The notes under the pieces were generated by a model that saw nothing but the letters and a program-made list of their open reading frames with translations, was not told where the DNA came from and searched no databases. DNA of 5,619 bases from Spirochaetia bacterium (GTDB lineage Bacteria; Spirochaetota; Spirochaetia; DTKZ01). Location of the stretch: NCBI GenBank assembly GCA_031270615.1, contig JAISXE010000029.1, positions 1-5,619 of the forward strand. The letters run 5' to 3'. Position 1 is the first letter of the stretch, and each line of letters opens with the position of its first letter. Of the stretch, positions 1-5,249 are shown piece after piece. The translations under genes were made by a program, and so were the position numbers.

Positions 1-1
1 C

Positions 2-30
2 GGGGGCGCGCGCCACCGCGCGCGTCCCCC
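2..30. repeat. Strong GC inverted repeat at left edge
   Basis: GGGGG plus CGCGCG (2-12) pairs with CGCGCG plus CCCCC (19-24 and 26-30). This gives an 11-bp stem with one bulged T at 25 and a 6-base loop. On the + strand it is followed by a C/T-rich stretch with only short T runs, so it could be an inefficient terminator for a gene to the left. It could equally be part of a GC-rich intergenic repeat. The pairing is directly visible; the function is unknown. Confidence 0.4.
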
Positions 31-184
31 CTCCCGCTTTCTTGGCTCCGTTTCCTTCCCTTCCCTGTTCAGGGCCACCGTCCCGGCGGCCTGCCTTGCC
101 AAAGAACACCTCGCCTCCCTCCATCACTGGCGGGAACGCAAAACGGCTTCCCACGCTTTTCCGTGGGGCGCCTGAAATCTCATC

Positions 185-201
185 GCCTCATTTTTTGAGG
201 C
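185..201 (-). other. Small stem-loop at predicted 5' end of leftward transcript
   Basis: GCCTCA (185-190) and TGAGGC (196-201) form a perfect 6-bp stem around five T on the + strand (five A in the minus-strand RNA). If the leftward promoter at 211-239 is used, its transcript would start near 203 and this hairpin would lie at its extreme 5' end, where such structures can stabilise mRNA. A second stem (150-155 with 162-167, 6 bp) lies further along the same leader. The role is inferred. Confidence 0.3.
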
Positions 202-210
202 ATAAAAAGG

Positions 211-239
211 AGTGTATCAAATACCGGAAACTTTGTCAA
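211..239 (-). promoter_or_regulatory. Leftward sigma-70-type promoter, proximal copy
   Basis: On the minus strand the sequence reads TTGACA (complement of 234-239), a 17-base spacer, then TACACT (complement of 211-216). The -35 box is a perfect consensus match, the -10 matches four of six, and spacing is optimal. The DNA upstream of the -35 (about 240-260) is AT-rich. The predicted start is near 203, leading out of the window to the left. No gene for it is clearly visible here, so its target probably lies beyond position 1. Confidence 0.45.
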
Positions 240-350
240 CAGGTATTGAAAAAATACTCTCTTTCCATTGTCGAGCGTAAAGCCCGGCACCATTAACTTT
301 TTTGCTTCTGCTTTTTCCGTATGCGTGGCACCGGAAAGCGAAGTAGGGAC

Positions 351-379
351 AATTTATCGGAAACTTTAAATTGTGTCAA
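351..379 (-). promoter_or_regulatory. Leftward sigma-70-type promoter, distal copy with A/T tract
   Basis: On the minus strand TTGACA (complement of 374-379) is followed by a 17-base spacer and TAAATT (complement of 351-356, four of six consensus matches). An almost pure A/T tract at 385-411 lies just upstream of the -35 box, where an UP element would be. It shares a segment (CGGAAACTTT with a nearby TGTCAA on the + strand) with the proximal leftward promoter, as if a promoter segment had been duplicated. The predicted start is near 344. Confidence 0.35.
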
Positions 380-420
380 GCGGGAAATGAAAAAAAAATT
401 AAAAAAATTTTGGTGTCCAG

Positions 421-506
421 CCGGGGGGCGTTACGGGGGGCTGGCGGCCCCCCGTAGAAGGGGGGGCCGCGCGACCGTGTGCGCGGCAGGGGGAAGGCTT
501 TCCCCC
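421..506. repeat. Cluster of three perfect GC-rich hairpins
   Basis: Three inverted repeats lie back to back. First, a 10-bp stem at 432-441/447-456 with a 5-base loop. Second, a 7-bp stem at 466-472/481-487 with an 8-base loop. Third, a 7-bp stem at 489-495/500-506 with loop GGCT. The last arm ends three bases before the trp -35 box. The module looks like a dispersed intergenic element of the kind I associate with termite-gut treponeme genomes, but that is recollection only. It may block read-through from upstream or be a REP-like element. A small Arg/Gly-rich frame running through it is not credible as a protein. Confidence 0.5.
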
Positions 507-508
507 TC

Positions 509-537
509 TTGACAGATTCGGGCTGTTTCTCTATAAA
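509..537 (+). promoter_or_regulatory. Promoter of the trp operon
   Basis: TTGACA at 509-514, a 17-bp spacer, and TATAAA at 532-537 give a near-consensus housekeeping promoter. Transcription would begin around 544. It is the only strong + strand promoter I see ahead of trpD. With start at TTG 603 the mRNA leader is about 59 bases; with start at ATG 558 it would be only about 14 bases. A promoter this good without visible activator sites suggests control by repression, which fits the dyad immediately downstream. Confidence 0.75.
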
Positions 538-551
538 GATACGGGAGAGGG

Positions 552-569
552 GTTTCTATGTATAGAAAC
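552..569 (+). promoter_or_regulatory. Operator-like dyad or leader hairpin before trpD
   Basis: GTTTCTATGTATAGAAAC is a perfect inverted repeat with 8-bp arms around a central GT. It sits about 8 to 25 bases after the predicted transcription start. Position, length and AT-rich character in a GC-rich region fit a dimeric repressor operator. In RNA it could also fold as a 6-7 bp stem. It does not obviously match the E. coli TrpR operator as I remember it. No T-box, trp leader peptide with tandem Trp codons, or attenuator terminator is visible between 544 and 602. Confidence 0.5.
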
Positions 570-590
570 GAAAACAGATCATGGGCGCAC

Positions 591-596
591 AGGAGG
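591..596 (+). promoter_or_regulatory. Ribosome-binding site for trpD (TTG start)
   Basis: AGGAGG at 591-596 is a perfect Shine-Dalgarno core with six bases before TTG at 603. The competing ATG at 558 has only a weak GGGAGAGG-type sequence at the very 5' end of the predicted mRNA. This site is the main reason for choosing the TTG start. Confidence 0.65.
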
Positions 597-602
597 GGAG
601 GT

Positions 603-1619
603 TTGATTAGGGAGGCGATTATCAGGGCGGCGGCCAGGGAGAATCTTGGCTACGAGGCCGCGCGGGAAGTGATGGACGAGATTATGGGGGGCAGGGCCAG
701 CGAAATCCAGATGGCGGCTTTTTTGACTGCGATGGCGGTGAAGGGCGAGACCATCGAGGAGATTTCGGGTAGCGCGGCGGGTATGCGCGGGCACTGCGTG
801 AGGATACTGCACGATATGGATGTTCTGGAGATTGTGGGTACGGGGGGGGACAGGTCCAACTCTTTTAACATTTCCACGACTTCGGCGCTGGTGATTTCGG
901 CGGCGGGCATTCCTGTGGCGAAGCACGGGAACCGCGCGGCTTCCAGCAGGTCGGGCGCGGCGGATGTGCTGGAAAGCCTGGGGGTGAATATTGCCGCTTC
1001 GCCGGAAAAGAGCCTGGAACTGCTGAAGACGATTGGGCTGTGTTTCCTCTTTGCCCAGAATTACCATATTTCCATGAAGTACGTCGCGCCGGTTCGCAAG
1101 GAGCTTGGGATACGGACCATTTTCAATATTCTTGGGCCTTTGGTGAATCCGGCGGGGGCCAATATGGAGCTTCTGGGGGTGTACAGCGGGGACCTGGTGG
1201 AACCCCTGGCCCAGGTGCTGCGCAATCTGGGGGTCAAAAGCGGCATGGTCGTTTTTGGCCAGGACGGGCTTGACGAGATTTCGCTGAGTTCGCCCACCAC
1301 GGTTTGCGAGTTTTCCCGGGGGGAGGATTCCGGCGGCCTTCGCACCTATACCATTCGCCCGGAAGATTTCGGTTTCGCGCGCTGCAAAAAGGAGGACTTG
1401 GCGGGCGGCAGCCCGGGGGAAAACGCCTGCATTACCAGGGACATTCTTCGCGGGGCGCGGGGGCCGAAACGGGATGCGGTGCTGCTTAACTCGGGGGCGG
1501 CGATTCATATTGCCAGGCCGGAGCTTTCCGTGCGGGAGGGGATCAAGCTGGCGGAGGAGATTGTCGATTCCGGGAAGGCCCTCGCCCAGCTTGAGGCGTT
1601 TATCGGGTTGGGCAGATGA
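603..1619 (+). CDS. trpD: Anthranilate phosphoribosyltransferase TrpD
   Basis: TrpD transfers the phosphoribosyl group of PRPP to anthranilate, the second step from chorismate to tryptophan; it is a cytosolic Mg-dependent enzyme. The 338-residue product (TTG start) has the full family pattern. The PRPP-binding GTGGD is at 79-83, KHGN at 107-110 with the following SSRSGAADVLESLG, the anthranilate-site Arg at 165 in PVRKELG, then FNILGPLVNPA, and the metal-binding Asp-Glu at 224-225 in DGLDE. The N-terminal helical segment (IREAI onward to EVMDEIMGG) is where family members normally begin. An in-frame ATG at 558 would add 15 unconserved residues and would place coding sequence over the 552-569 dyad, so TTG 603 with its AGGAGG is preferred, though 558 is possible. 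It is the fully catalytic stand-alone form, not fused to TrpG. The stop overlaps the trpC start as ATGA. Confidence 0.96.
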   Translation: MIREAIIRAAARENLGYEAAREVMDEIMGGRASEIQMAAFLTAMAVKGETIEEISGSAAGMRGHCVRILHDMDVLEIVGTGGDRSNSFNISTTSALVISAAGIPVAKHGNRAASSRSGAADVLESLGVNIAASPEKSLELLKTIGLCFLFAQNYHISMKYVAPVRKELGIRTIFNILGPLVNPAGANMELLGVYSGDLVEPLAQVLRNLGVKSGMVVFGQDGLDEISLSSPTTVCEFSRGEDSGGLRTYTIRPEDFGFARCKKEDLAGGSPGENACITRDILRGARGPKRDAVLLNSGAAIHIARPELSVREGIKLAEEIVDSGKALAQLEAFIGLGR

Positions 1620-2446
1620 TGAGGCCCCGGATACTGGAGGAGATCGCCGGGAAAACCCGGCTTCGGGTGGAGGCGGCGAAACGGGGGCTTGGCCTCCAGG
1701 CCCTGCGCGGGCAGGCCGAAGCGAAACCTTCCGGCCCTGCGCCGGCGGCCCTGGCTTTTGAGGCTGCTTTGCGCGCGCCGGGGCTGTCGTTTATTTGCGA
1801 GGTGAAACGGGCTTCGCCCTCGAAGGGGGTTATCGCCGGCGGGGATGGTTTTCCTTTTCTGGATATAGCCCTCGACTATGAGGATGCGGGGGCGGACGCG
1901 ATTTCCGTGCTTACCGAGCCGGAGTATTTCCTGGGGGAGGGCCGCCACCTGGCAGAGATCGCGGGGCGGGTGCGGCTGCCGGTTCTGCGCAAGGATTTCA
2001 TCGTCGATCCGTACCAGATTTACGAGGCGAAGGTCCTGGGGGCTTCGGCGGTGCTTTTTATTTGCTCGCTTCTTGAGGCGGAAACGCTTTCCTCGTTCCT
2101 GGCCCTTGCGGGGGAACTGGGGCTGGCGGCCCTTACGGAGGTGCATGGGGAGGAGGAGCTGCGGATGGCGCTCGCGGCCGCGCCCAGGGCGGGGATTATC
2201 GGTATCAACAACAGGGACCTGCAGACCTTCGAGGTCGATCTTTCCCTGACGGGCCGCCTGCGCCCGCTTATCCCGGAGGACCGCGTTGTGGTTTCCGAAA
2301 GCGGCGTGGCCACGGCGGAGGACGCGCGGCGGCTTGCGGACTATGGGGCTGACGCCCTTCTGGTGGGGGAAAGCTTTATGCGGGCGGGCGACAGGAAGGC
2401 TTTGCTTGCGCGGCTCAGGGCGGGGGGCGCGGGCCATGAGGATTAA
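1616..2446 (+). CDS. trpC: Indole-3-glycerol phosphate synthase TrpC
   Basis: TrpC closes the indole ring: CdRP is decarboxylated and dehydrated to indole-3-glycerol phosphate. The 276-residue protein is a single-domain TIM barrel, not fused to TrpF as in E. coli. The catalytic set is present: Glu62 and Lys64 in CEVKRASPSKG, Lys126 in LRKDF, Glu175 in LTEVH, Asn198-Asn199 in GINNRDL, and Glu228-Ser229 in SESG. The phosphate-binding end reads GADALLVGESFM (245-255). The N-terminal extension typical of the family begins with ILEEIAGKTRLRVEAAKRG. It starts inside the trpD stop (ATGATGA), so two adjacent Met codons are available at 1616 and 1619. No strong Shine-Dalgarno is visible and translation is probably coupled to trpD. 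It ends 11 bp into trpF. Confidence 0.96.
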   Translation: MMRPRILEEIAGKTRLRVEAAKRGLGLQALRGQAEAKPSGPAPAALAFEAALRAPGLSFICEVKRASPSKGVIAGGDGFPFLDIALDYEDAGADAISVLTEPEYFLGEGRHLAEIAGRVRLPVLRKDFIVDPYQIYEAKVLGASAVLFICSLLEAETLSSFLALAGELGLAALTEVHGEEELRMALAAAPRAGIIGINNRDLQTFEVDLSLTGRLRPLIPEDRVVVSESGVATAEDARRLADYGADALLVGESFMRAGDRKALLARLRAGGAGHED

Positions 2447-3056
2447 AATCTGCGGTTTGTTCCGGGAGGAGGACATTGCTTACGCCAACGAGGCCCTGCC
2501 CGATTATGCCGGGTTCGTGTTCGCCGCGGGGAGCAGGCGCTTTATCAGGCCGGAGGCGGCGGCGAGGCTGCGGGAGAAGCTTGACGGGCGGATCATCCCG
2601 GTGGGGGTGTTCGTCCGGGAAAAACCGGAGGAAATCGCCGCCCTGTGGCGGGACGGGCTTATCGGCATGGCGCAGCTTCACGGGGGGGAGGACGGCGGGT
2701 ATATCGCGCGTTTGAGGGAAATCTGCGGCGCGCCCCTTGTCAGGGCTTTGGACGCGGCGGCCCTGGATCCGCGCGCGGGGCTTTGCCGGGAAAATCTTTC
2801 GGGCGGGGCGGACTATATTCTTTTGGACAGGGGCGCGGGCGGCGGCGGGCGACGTTTCGACTGGCGGCGTCTTGTGCCGGGCTTCGCGTCCTGCGGCCTT
2901 CCCTTTTTTTTGGCCGGGGGCATAGGGCTTGGCAATATCGGGGAGGCTATGGGCTATAATCCCTATGCCCTTGACGTTTCAAGCGGCGCGGAGAGCGGCG
3001 GCGTCAAGGACAGGGAGAAAATGGTGGCATTGGTAAAGGAAGCGCGGGCATATTAA
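2436..3056 (+). CDS. trpF: Phosphoribosylanthranilate isomerase TrpF
   Basis: TrpF performs the Amadori rearrangement of phosphoribosyl-anthranilate to CdRP, the step between TrpD and TrpC. The 206-residue length is typical of the stand-alone (beta-alpha)8 enzyme. Key residues: the general base Cys6 in KICG, the general acid Asp131 in LLDRGAGGGGRRFDW, QLHG at 80-83, the phosphate-binding GGIG at 161-164, and DVSSG at 180-184. ATG 2436 is chosen because the protein then begins MRIKICG, as the family does; the frame is open upstream but would add 50 unrelated residues read from trpC out of frame. It overlaps trpC by 11 bp with only a loose G-rich stretch upstream, so coupling to trpC is likely. 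The motif KICGLFREEDIAY recalls clostridial TrpF from memory. Confidence 0.95.
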   Translation: MRIKICGLFREEDIAYANEALPDYAGFVFAAGSRRFIRPEAAARLREKLDGRIIPVGVFVREKPEEIAALWRDGLIGMAQLHGGEDGGYIARLREICGAPLVRALDAAALDPRAGLCRENLSGGADYILLDRGAGGGGRRFDWRRLVPGFASCGLPFFLAGGIGLGNIGEAMGYNPYALDVSSGAESGGVKDREKMVALVKEARAY

Positions 3057-3061
3057 GGAGG
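3055..3061 (+). promoter_or_regulatory. Strong ribosome-binding site for trpB
   Basis: AAGGAGG overlaps the trpF stop codon and lies five bases before the trpB ATG at 3067. Apart from trpD it is the best Shine-Dalgarno in the operon. TrpB can therefore be initiated independently of trpF, whereas trpC, trpF and trpA start inside the preceding gene. Confidence 0.7.
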
Positions 3062-3066
3062 GACCC

Positions 3067-4251
3067 ATGGGCAGGGGCAGATTCGGAGATTTCGGCGGGC
3101 AGTACATACCGGAAACCCTGATGAACGAAATCATCAGGCTGGAGGAGGCCTACGAGTATTACAAGCGGGATCCGGGGTTTAACGCGGAACTGGAGGGCTT
3201 GCTGAAGGATTACGCGGGCAGGCCCTCGCTTTTGTACTACGCGGGCAAGGTGACTGCGGATTTGGGCGGGGCGAAGGTTTACCTGAAACGGGAGGACTTG
3301 AACCACACCGGGTCCCACAAGATCAACAATGTCCTGGGCCAGGCCCTGCTGGCGAAGAAAATGGGGAAAACCCGCATCATCGCCGAGACCGGGGCGGGCC
3401 AGCACGGGGTTGCCGCGGCTACGGCAGCCGCGCTTCTGGGGCTTGAGTGCGAGGTTTTCATGGGCAGGGAAGACACCGAAAGGCAGGCGCTGAACGTGTA
3501 CCGCATGGAGCTTCTGGGCGCGGCGGTGCATCCCGTTACCTCCGGCACCCAGACCCTGAAGGACGCGGTAAACGAGACCATGCGGGAATGGGTGGGCAGG
3601 GCCGCCGACACCCACTACGCCCTCGGCTCCGTGATGGGCCCCCACCCCTTCCCCACGATGGTGAGGGATTTCCAGAGCGTCATCGGCAGGGAGGCGCGGA
3701 AACAGATTCTGGAAAAAGAAGGCAGGCTCCCCCTGGCGGTGATCGCCTGCGTGGGCGGGGGCAGCAACGCGATGGGGATTTTCCATCCCTTTATTGGAGA
3801 CAGGGCCGTCCGGCTTGTCGGCTGCGAGGCCGCGGGCAGGGGCGTGGACACGGATATGCACGCCGCGACTTTAAGCAGGGGCAGGATCGGCGTGTTCCAC
3901 GGAATGAAATCATATTTCTGCCAGGACGGCGAGGGCCAGATAGCCCAGGTGTATTCGATTTCCGCGGGCCTTGACTATCCGGGAATCGGGCCGGAGCACG
4001 CCATGCTGCGGGACTCGGGCAGGGCGGAATACGCGGCAGTCACCGACGAAGAAGCGGTGGACGCCTTCGAGTACCTTGCCCGCAGCGAGGGCATCATCGC
4101 GGCCGTGGAAAGCGCCCACGCGCTTGCCCATGCCCGCCGCCTTGTTCCCGGCCTGCCCAAAGACGCAAGCGTGATCGTCTGCCTCTCCGGCCGGGGCGAC
4201 AAGGACGTTGCGGCCATTGCGCGCTACAGGGGGAAACAAATCCATGAATAG
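3067..4251 (+). CDS. trpB: Tryptophan synthase beta subunit TrpB
   Basis: TrpB is the PLP enzyme that condenses indole, delivered through a tunnel from TrpA, with serine to give tryptophan; it works as an alpha2-beta2 complex. The 394-residue protein is a canonical TrpB1 type, judging by its length and its opening FGDFGGQYIPETLMNEI. The PLP-binding lysine is Lys85 in HTGSHKINN, and the catalytic Glu is Glu107 in ETGAGQHG. The PLP-phosphate loop is GGGSNA at 230-235. Asp302 lies in GLDYPGIGPEH, Glu347 in EGIIAAVESAHA, and Ser374 in the C-terminal SGRGDKD. Nothing is missing or truncated. It has its own Shine-Dalgarno 10 bp after trpF and overlaps trpA by 8 bp, as expected for two subunits needed in equal amounts. 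Base composition changes within the gene: G exceeds C in the genes upstream, but C exceeds G in stretches of its middle and 3' part. Confidence 0.97.
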   Translation: MGRGRFGDFGGQYIPETLMNEIIRLEEAYEYYKRDPGFNAELEGLLKDYAGRPSLLYYAGKVTADLGGAKVYLKREDLNHTGSHKINNVLGQALLAKKMGKTRIIAETGAGQHGVAAATAAALLGLECEVFMGREDTERQALNVYRMELLGAAVHPVTSGTQTLKDAVNETMREWVGRAADTHYALGSVMGPHPFPTMVRDFQSVIGREARKQILEKEGRLPLAVIACVGGGSNAMGIFHPFIGDRAVRLVGCEAAGRGVDTDMHAATLSRGRIGVFHGMKSYFCQDGEGQIAQVYSISAGLDYPGIGPEHAMLRDSGRAEYAAVTDEEAVDAFEYLARSEGIIAAVESAHALAHARRLVPGLPKDASVIVCLSGRGDKDVAAIARYRGKQIHE

Positions 4252-5104
4252 AATACACACGGCATTTGGCAAAGGCGCGGAGCGGCCTTCGGGGAAGTCC
4301 TTTATCGGCTTTGCCACAGGAGGCGACCCGGACCTTGAAAGGAGCGAAGCCTACATCCTCGAAATGGTCCGCGCAGGGGCCGACCTGGTGGAAATAGGCA
4401 TTCCCTTTTCGGACCCCATCGCCGAAGGCCCGGTGATCCAGGAAGCCAACATCCGGGCGCTCAAATCCGGCGCCACGGTAAAAAAAATTTTCGCCCTGGT
4501 GGAGTCGCTGAGGGAAAACCTGAAATCCCGGCTCCCCTCCCGCGCCGGTGTCCCCATCGTCTTCCTGAGCTACCTGAATCCGGTATTCAGCTTCGGCTAC
4601 GACGCTTTTTTCAGACGCTGCGCCCAAACCGGCGTTGACGGCATCATCATCCCCGACCTTCCCTTCGAGGAACAGGCCGAGGTGAAAGGCGCCGCCCTCA
4701 CGCAGGGGGTGGACCTTATTTCGCTCATAGCCCCCACGTCCGGGGCGCGCATACGGCGCATAGCGGAAGCCGCCACGGGATTCATCTATCTTGTCTCGTC
4801 CCTGGGCGTCACGGGAATCCGCAGCGAAATCAAAACCGACCTCGCCTCAATCATCGCCGAAGTAAAAGCCGTCACAGCCGTACCAACCGCCGTCGGTTTC
4901 GGCATCCACACCCCCGCCCAGGCCTCGGAAATCGCCGGACTCGCCGACGGGGTCATCGTGGGAAGCGCCATCGTCAAAATCATCGCCGCCCATCCCACGG
5001 GCGCGGGGCCCTTCATCGCCGAGTATGTGCGCGAAATGAAAACAGCGATAGGGGGGAAGGGAAACCAGGTGGGGGGCGAGGATGAAGTGACAGATAACAG
5101 GTGA
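4244..5104 (+). CDS. trpA: Tryptophan synthase alpha subunit TrpA
   Basis: TrpA cleaves indole-3-glycerol phosphate to glyceraldehyde-3-phosphate and indole, which is channelled to TrpB. The 286-residue (beta-alpha)8 protein carries the catalytic Glu50 in VEIGIPFSDP. The second acidic residue, Asp60 in Salmonella (ADGP), is Glu61 here (AEGP). GIIIPDLPFEEQ (133-144), loop 6 SSLGVTG (185-191), GFG (218-220) and GVIVGSAIVKII (236-247) cover the other barrel and phosphate-binding elements. The SSLGVTG and AEGP forms are ones I recall from clostridial TrpA, so the substitution is probably a lineage variant and not a defect. ATG 4244 is chosen because the protein then begins MNRIHTAFG, and AGGGGG lies about ten bases upstream. 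An in-frame TTG at 4208 would add 12 residues lying within trpB. The last 17 or so residues form a hydrophilic tail after the family's usual end. Confidence 0.96.
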   Translation: MNRIHTAFGKGAERPSGKSFIGFATGGDPDLERSEAYILEMVRAGADLVEIGIPFSDPIAEGPVIQEANIRALKSGATVKKIFALVESLRENLKSRLPSRAGVPIVFLSYLNPVFSFGYDAFFRRCAQTGVDGIIIPDLPFEEQAEVKGAALTQGVDLISLIAPTSGARIRRIAEAATGFIYLVSSLGVTGIRSEIKTDLASIIAEVKAVTAVPTAVGFGIHTPAQASEIAGLADGVIVGSAIVKIIAAHPTGAGPFIAEYVREMKTAIGGKGNQVGGEDEVTDNR

Positions 5105-5125
5105 GTAAAAGAAGAGTCTGGGCGC

Positions 5126-5146
5126 GTTCCCGCCGCGGGCGGGAAC
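5126..5146 (+). terminator. Hairpin after trpA, possible operon terminator
   Basis: GTTCCCGCC (5126-5134) pairs perfectly with GGCGGGAAC (5138-5146) around GCG, a 9-bp GC-rich stem 22 bases after the trpA stop. It is the first strong structure downstream of the operon. However, it is followed by CGGGCTTTCC with no real U-tract, so it is either a poor intrinsic terminator or a 3'-end-protecting hairpin. It may belong to the repeat mosaic that follows. Confidence 0.4.
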
Positions 5147-5169
5147 CGGGCTTTCCGCTCCAATTCCTC

Positions 5170-5186
5170 GCCCGCCTGCGGCGGGC
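5170..5186. repeat. Perfect 7-bp hairpin in repeat mosaic
   Basis: GCCCGCC (5170-5176) and GGCGGGC (5180-5186) pair around TGC. It sits between the first two copies of the dispersed direct repeat. Together with the hairpins at 5126-5146 and 5227-5249 it makes three triloop hairpins within 125 bases. It has no T-run on either side. Confidence 0.45.
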
Positions 5187-5226
5187 TGCGGGATTTCCGC
5201 TTCAATCCCTCGCGCGTGGGCGAGCA

Positions 5227-5249
5227 GCAATTTTGCGAAGCAAAATTGC
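5227..5249. repeat. Perfect 10-bp hairpin with GAA loop
   Basis: GCAATTTTGC (5227-5236) and GCAAAATTGC (5240-5249) form a perfect 10-bp inverted repeat with a three-base loop. It is AT-rich at its centre and embedded in GC-rich DNA, unlike the other hairpins here. It follows the GGGCGAGCA repeat. The second copy of that repeat, at 5317-5329, is also followed by a short dyad (CGAGCA 5324-5329 with TGCTCG 5337-5342). This suggests related modules, each a repeat plus a hairpin. Confidence 0.5.

Larger units (their letters stand above)
1..508. other. Non-coding region upstream of the trp operon
   Basis: I see no convincing gene in this half kilobase. The left third is pyrimidine-rich on the + strand, the middle (about 181-415) is AT-rich, and the last 90 bases are extremely G-rich and full of hairpins. 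Open frames here have no good ribosome-binding site, show low-complexity composition, and run straight through inverted repeats. What can be supported is regulatory: two leftward promoter-like elements, several hairpins, and a repeat-like cluster abutting the trp promoter. The leftward promoters suggest that a divergently transcribed gene starts at or beyond the left edge. Confidence 0.6.

Noticed and set aside
26..140. Minus-strand SRP RNA or cobalamin riboswitch
   Set aside because: Short stretches (GGAAGGAA-like, CCCGCCAGTGA-like) are reminiscent, but the SRP AGCAG loop and the ordered cobalamin-riboswitch boxes are absent.
42..296. 84-codon + strand open frame from a TTG near the left edge
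   Set aside because: No ribosome-binding site, Pro/Ser-rich low-complexity translation, runs through hairpins and leftward promoter elements, and is antisense to the predicted leftward transcript.
423..493. G-quadruplex from four G-runs upstream of the promoter
   Set aside because: The loops between runs are up to about 22 bases and the runs pair better as ordinary hairpins.
321..512. 63-codon + strand frame through the A-rich tract and the hairpin cluster
   Set aside because: Its C-terminal half is a translation of the three-hairpin repeat module and it ends inside the trp -35 box; no credible coding signal.
544..602. Trp attenuator leader peptide or T-box before trpD
   Set aside because: Only one Trp codon lies in the 558 frame, which has no stop before trpD; the 9-codon frame at 581 has none. 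No terminator/antiterminator pair or T-box consensus is visible.
579..1508. Long minus-strand frames opposite trpD, and similar ones opposite trpC and trpB
   Set aside because: Shadow frames caused by high GC and codon bias; the + strand frames carry full family motifs.
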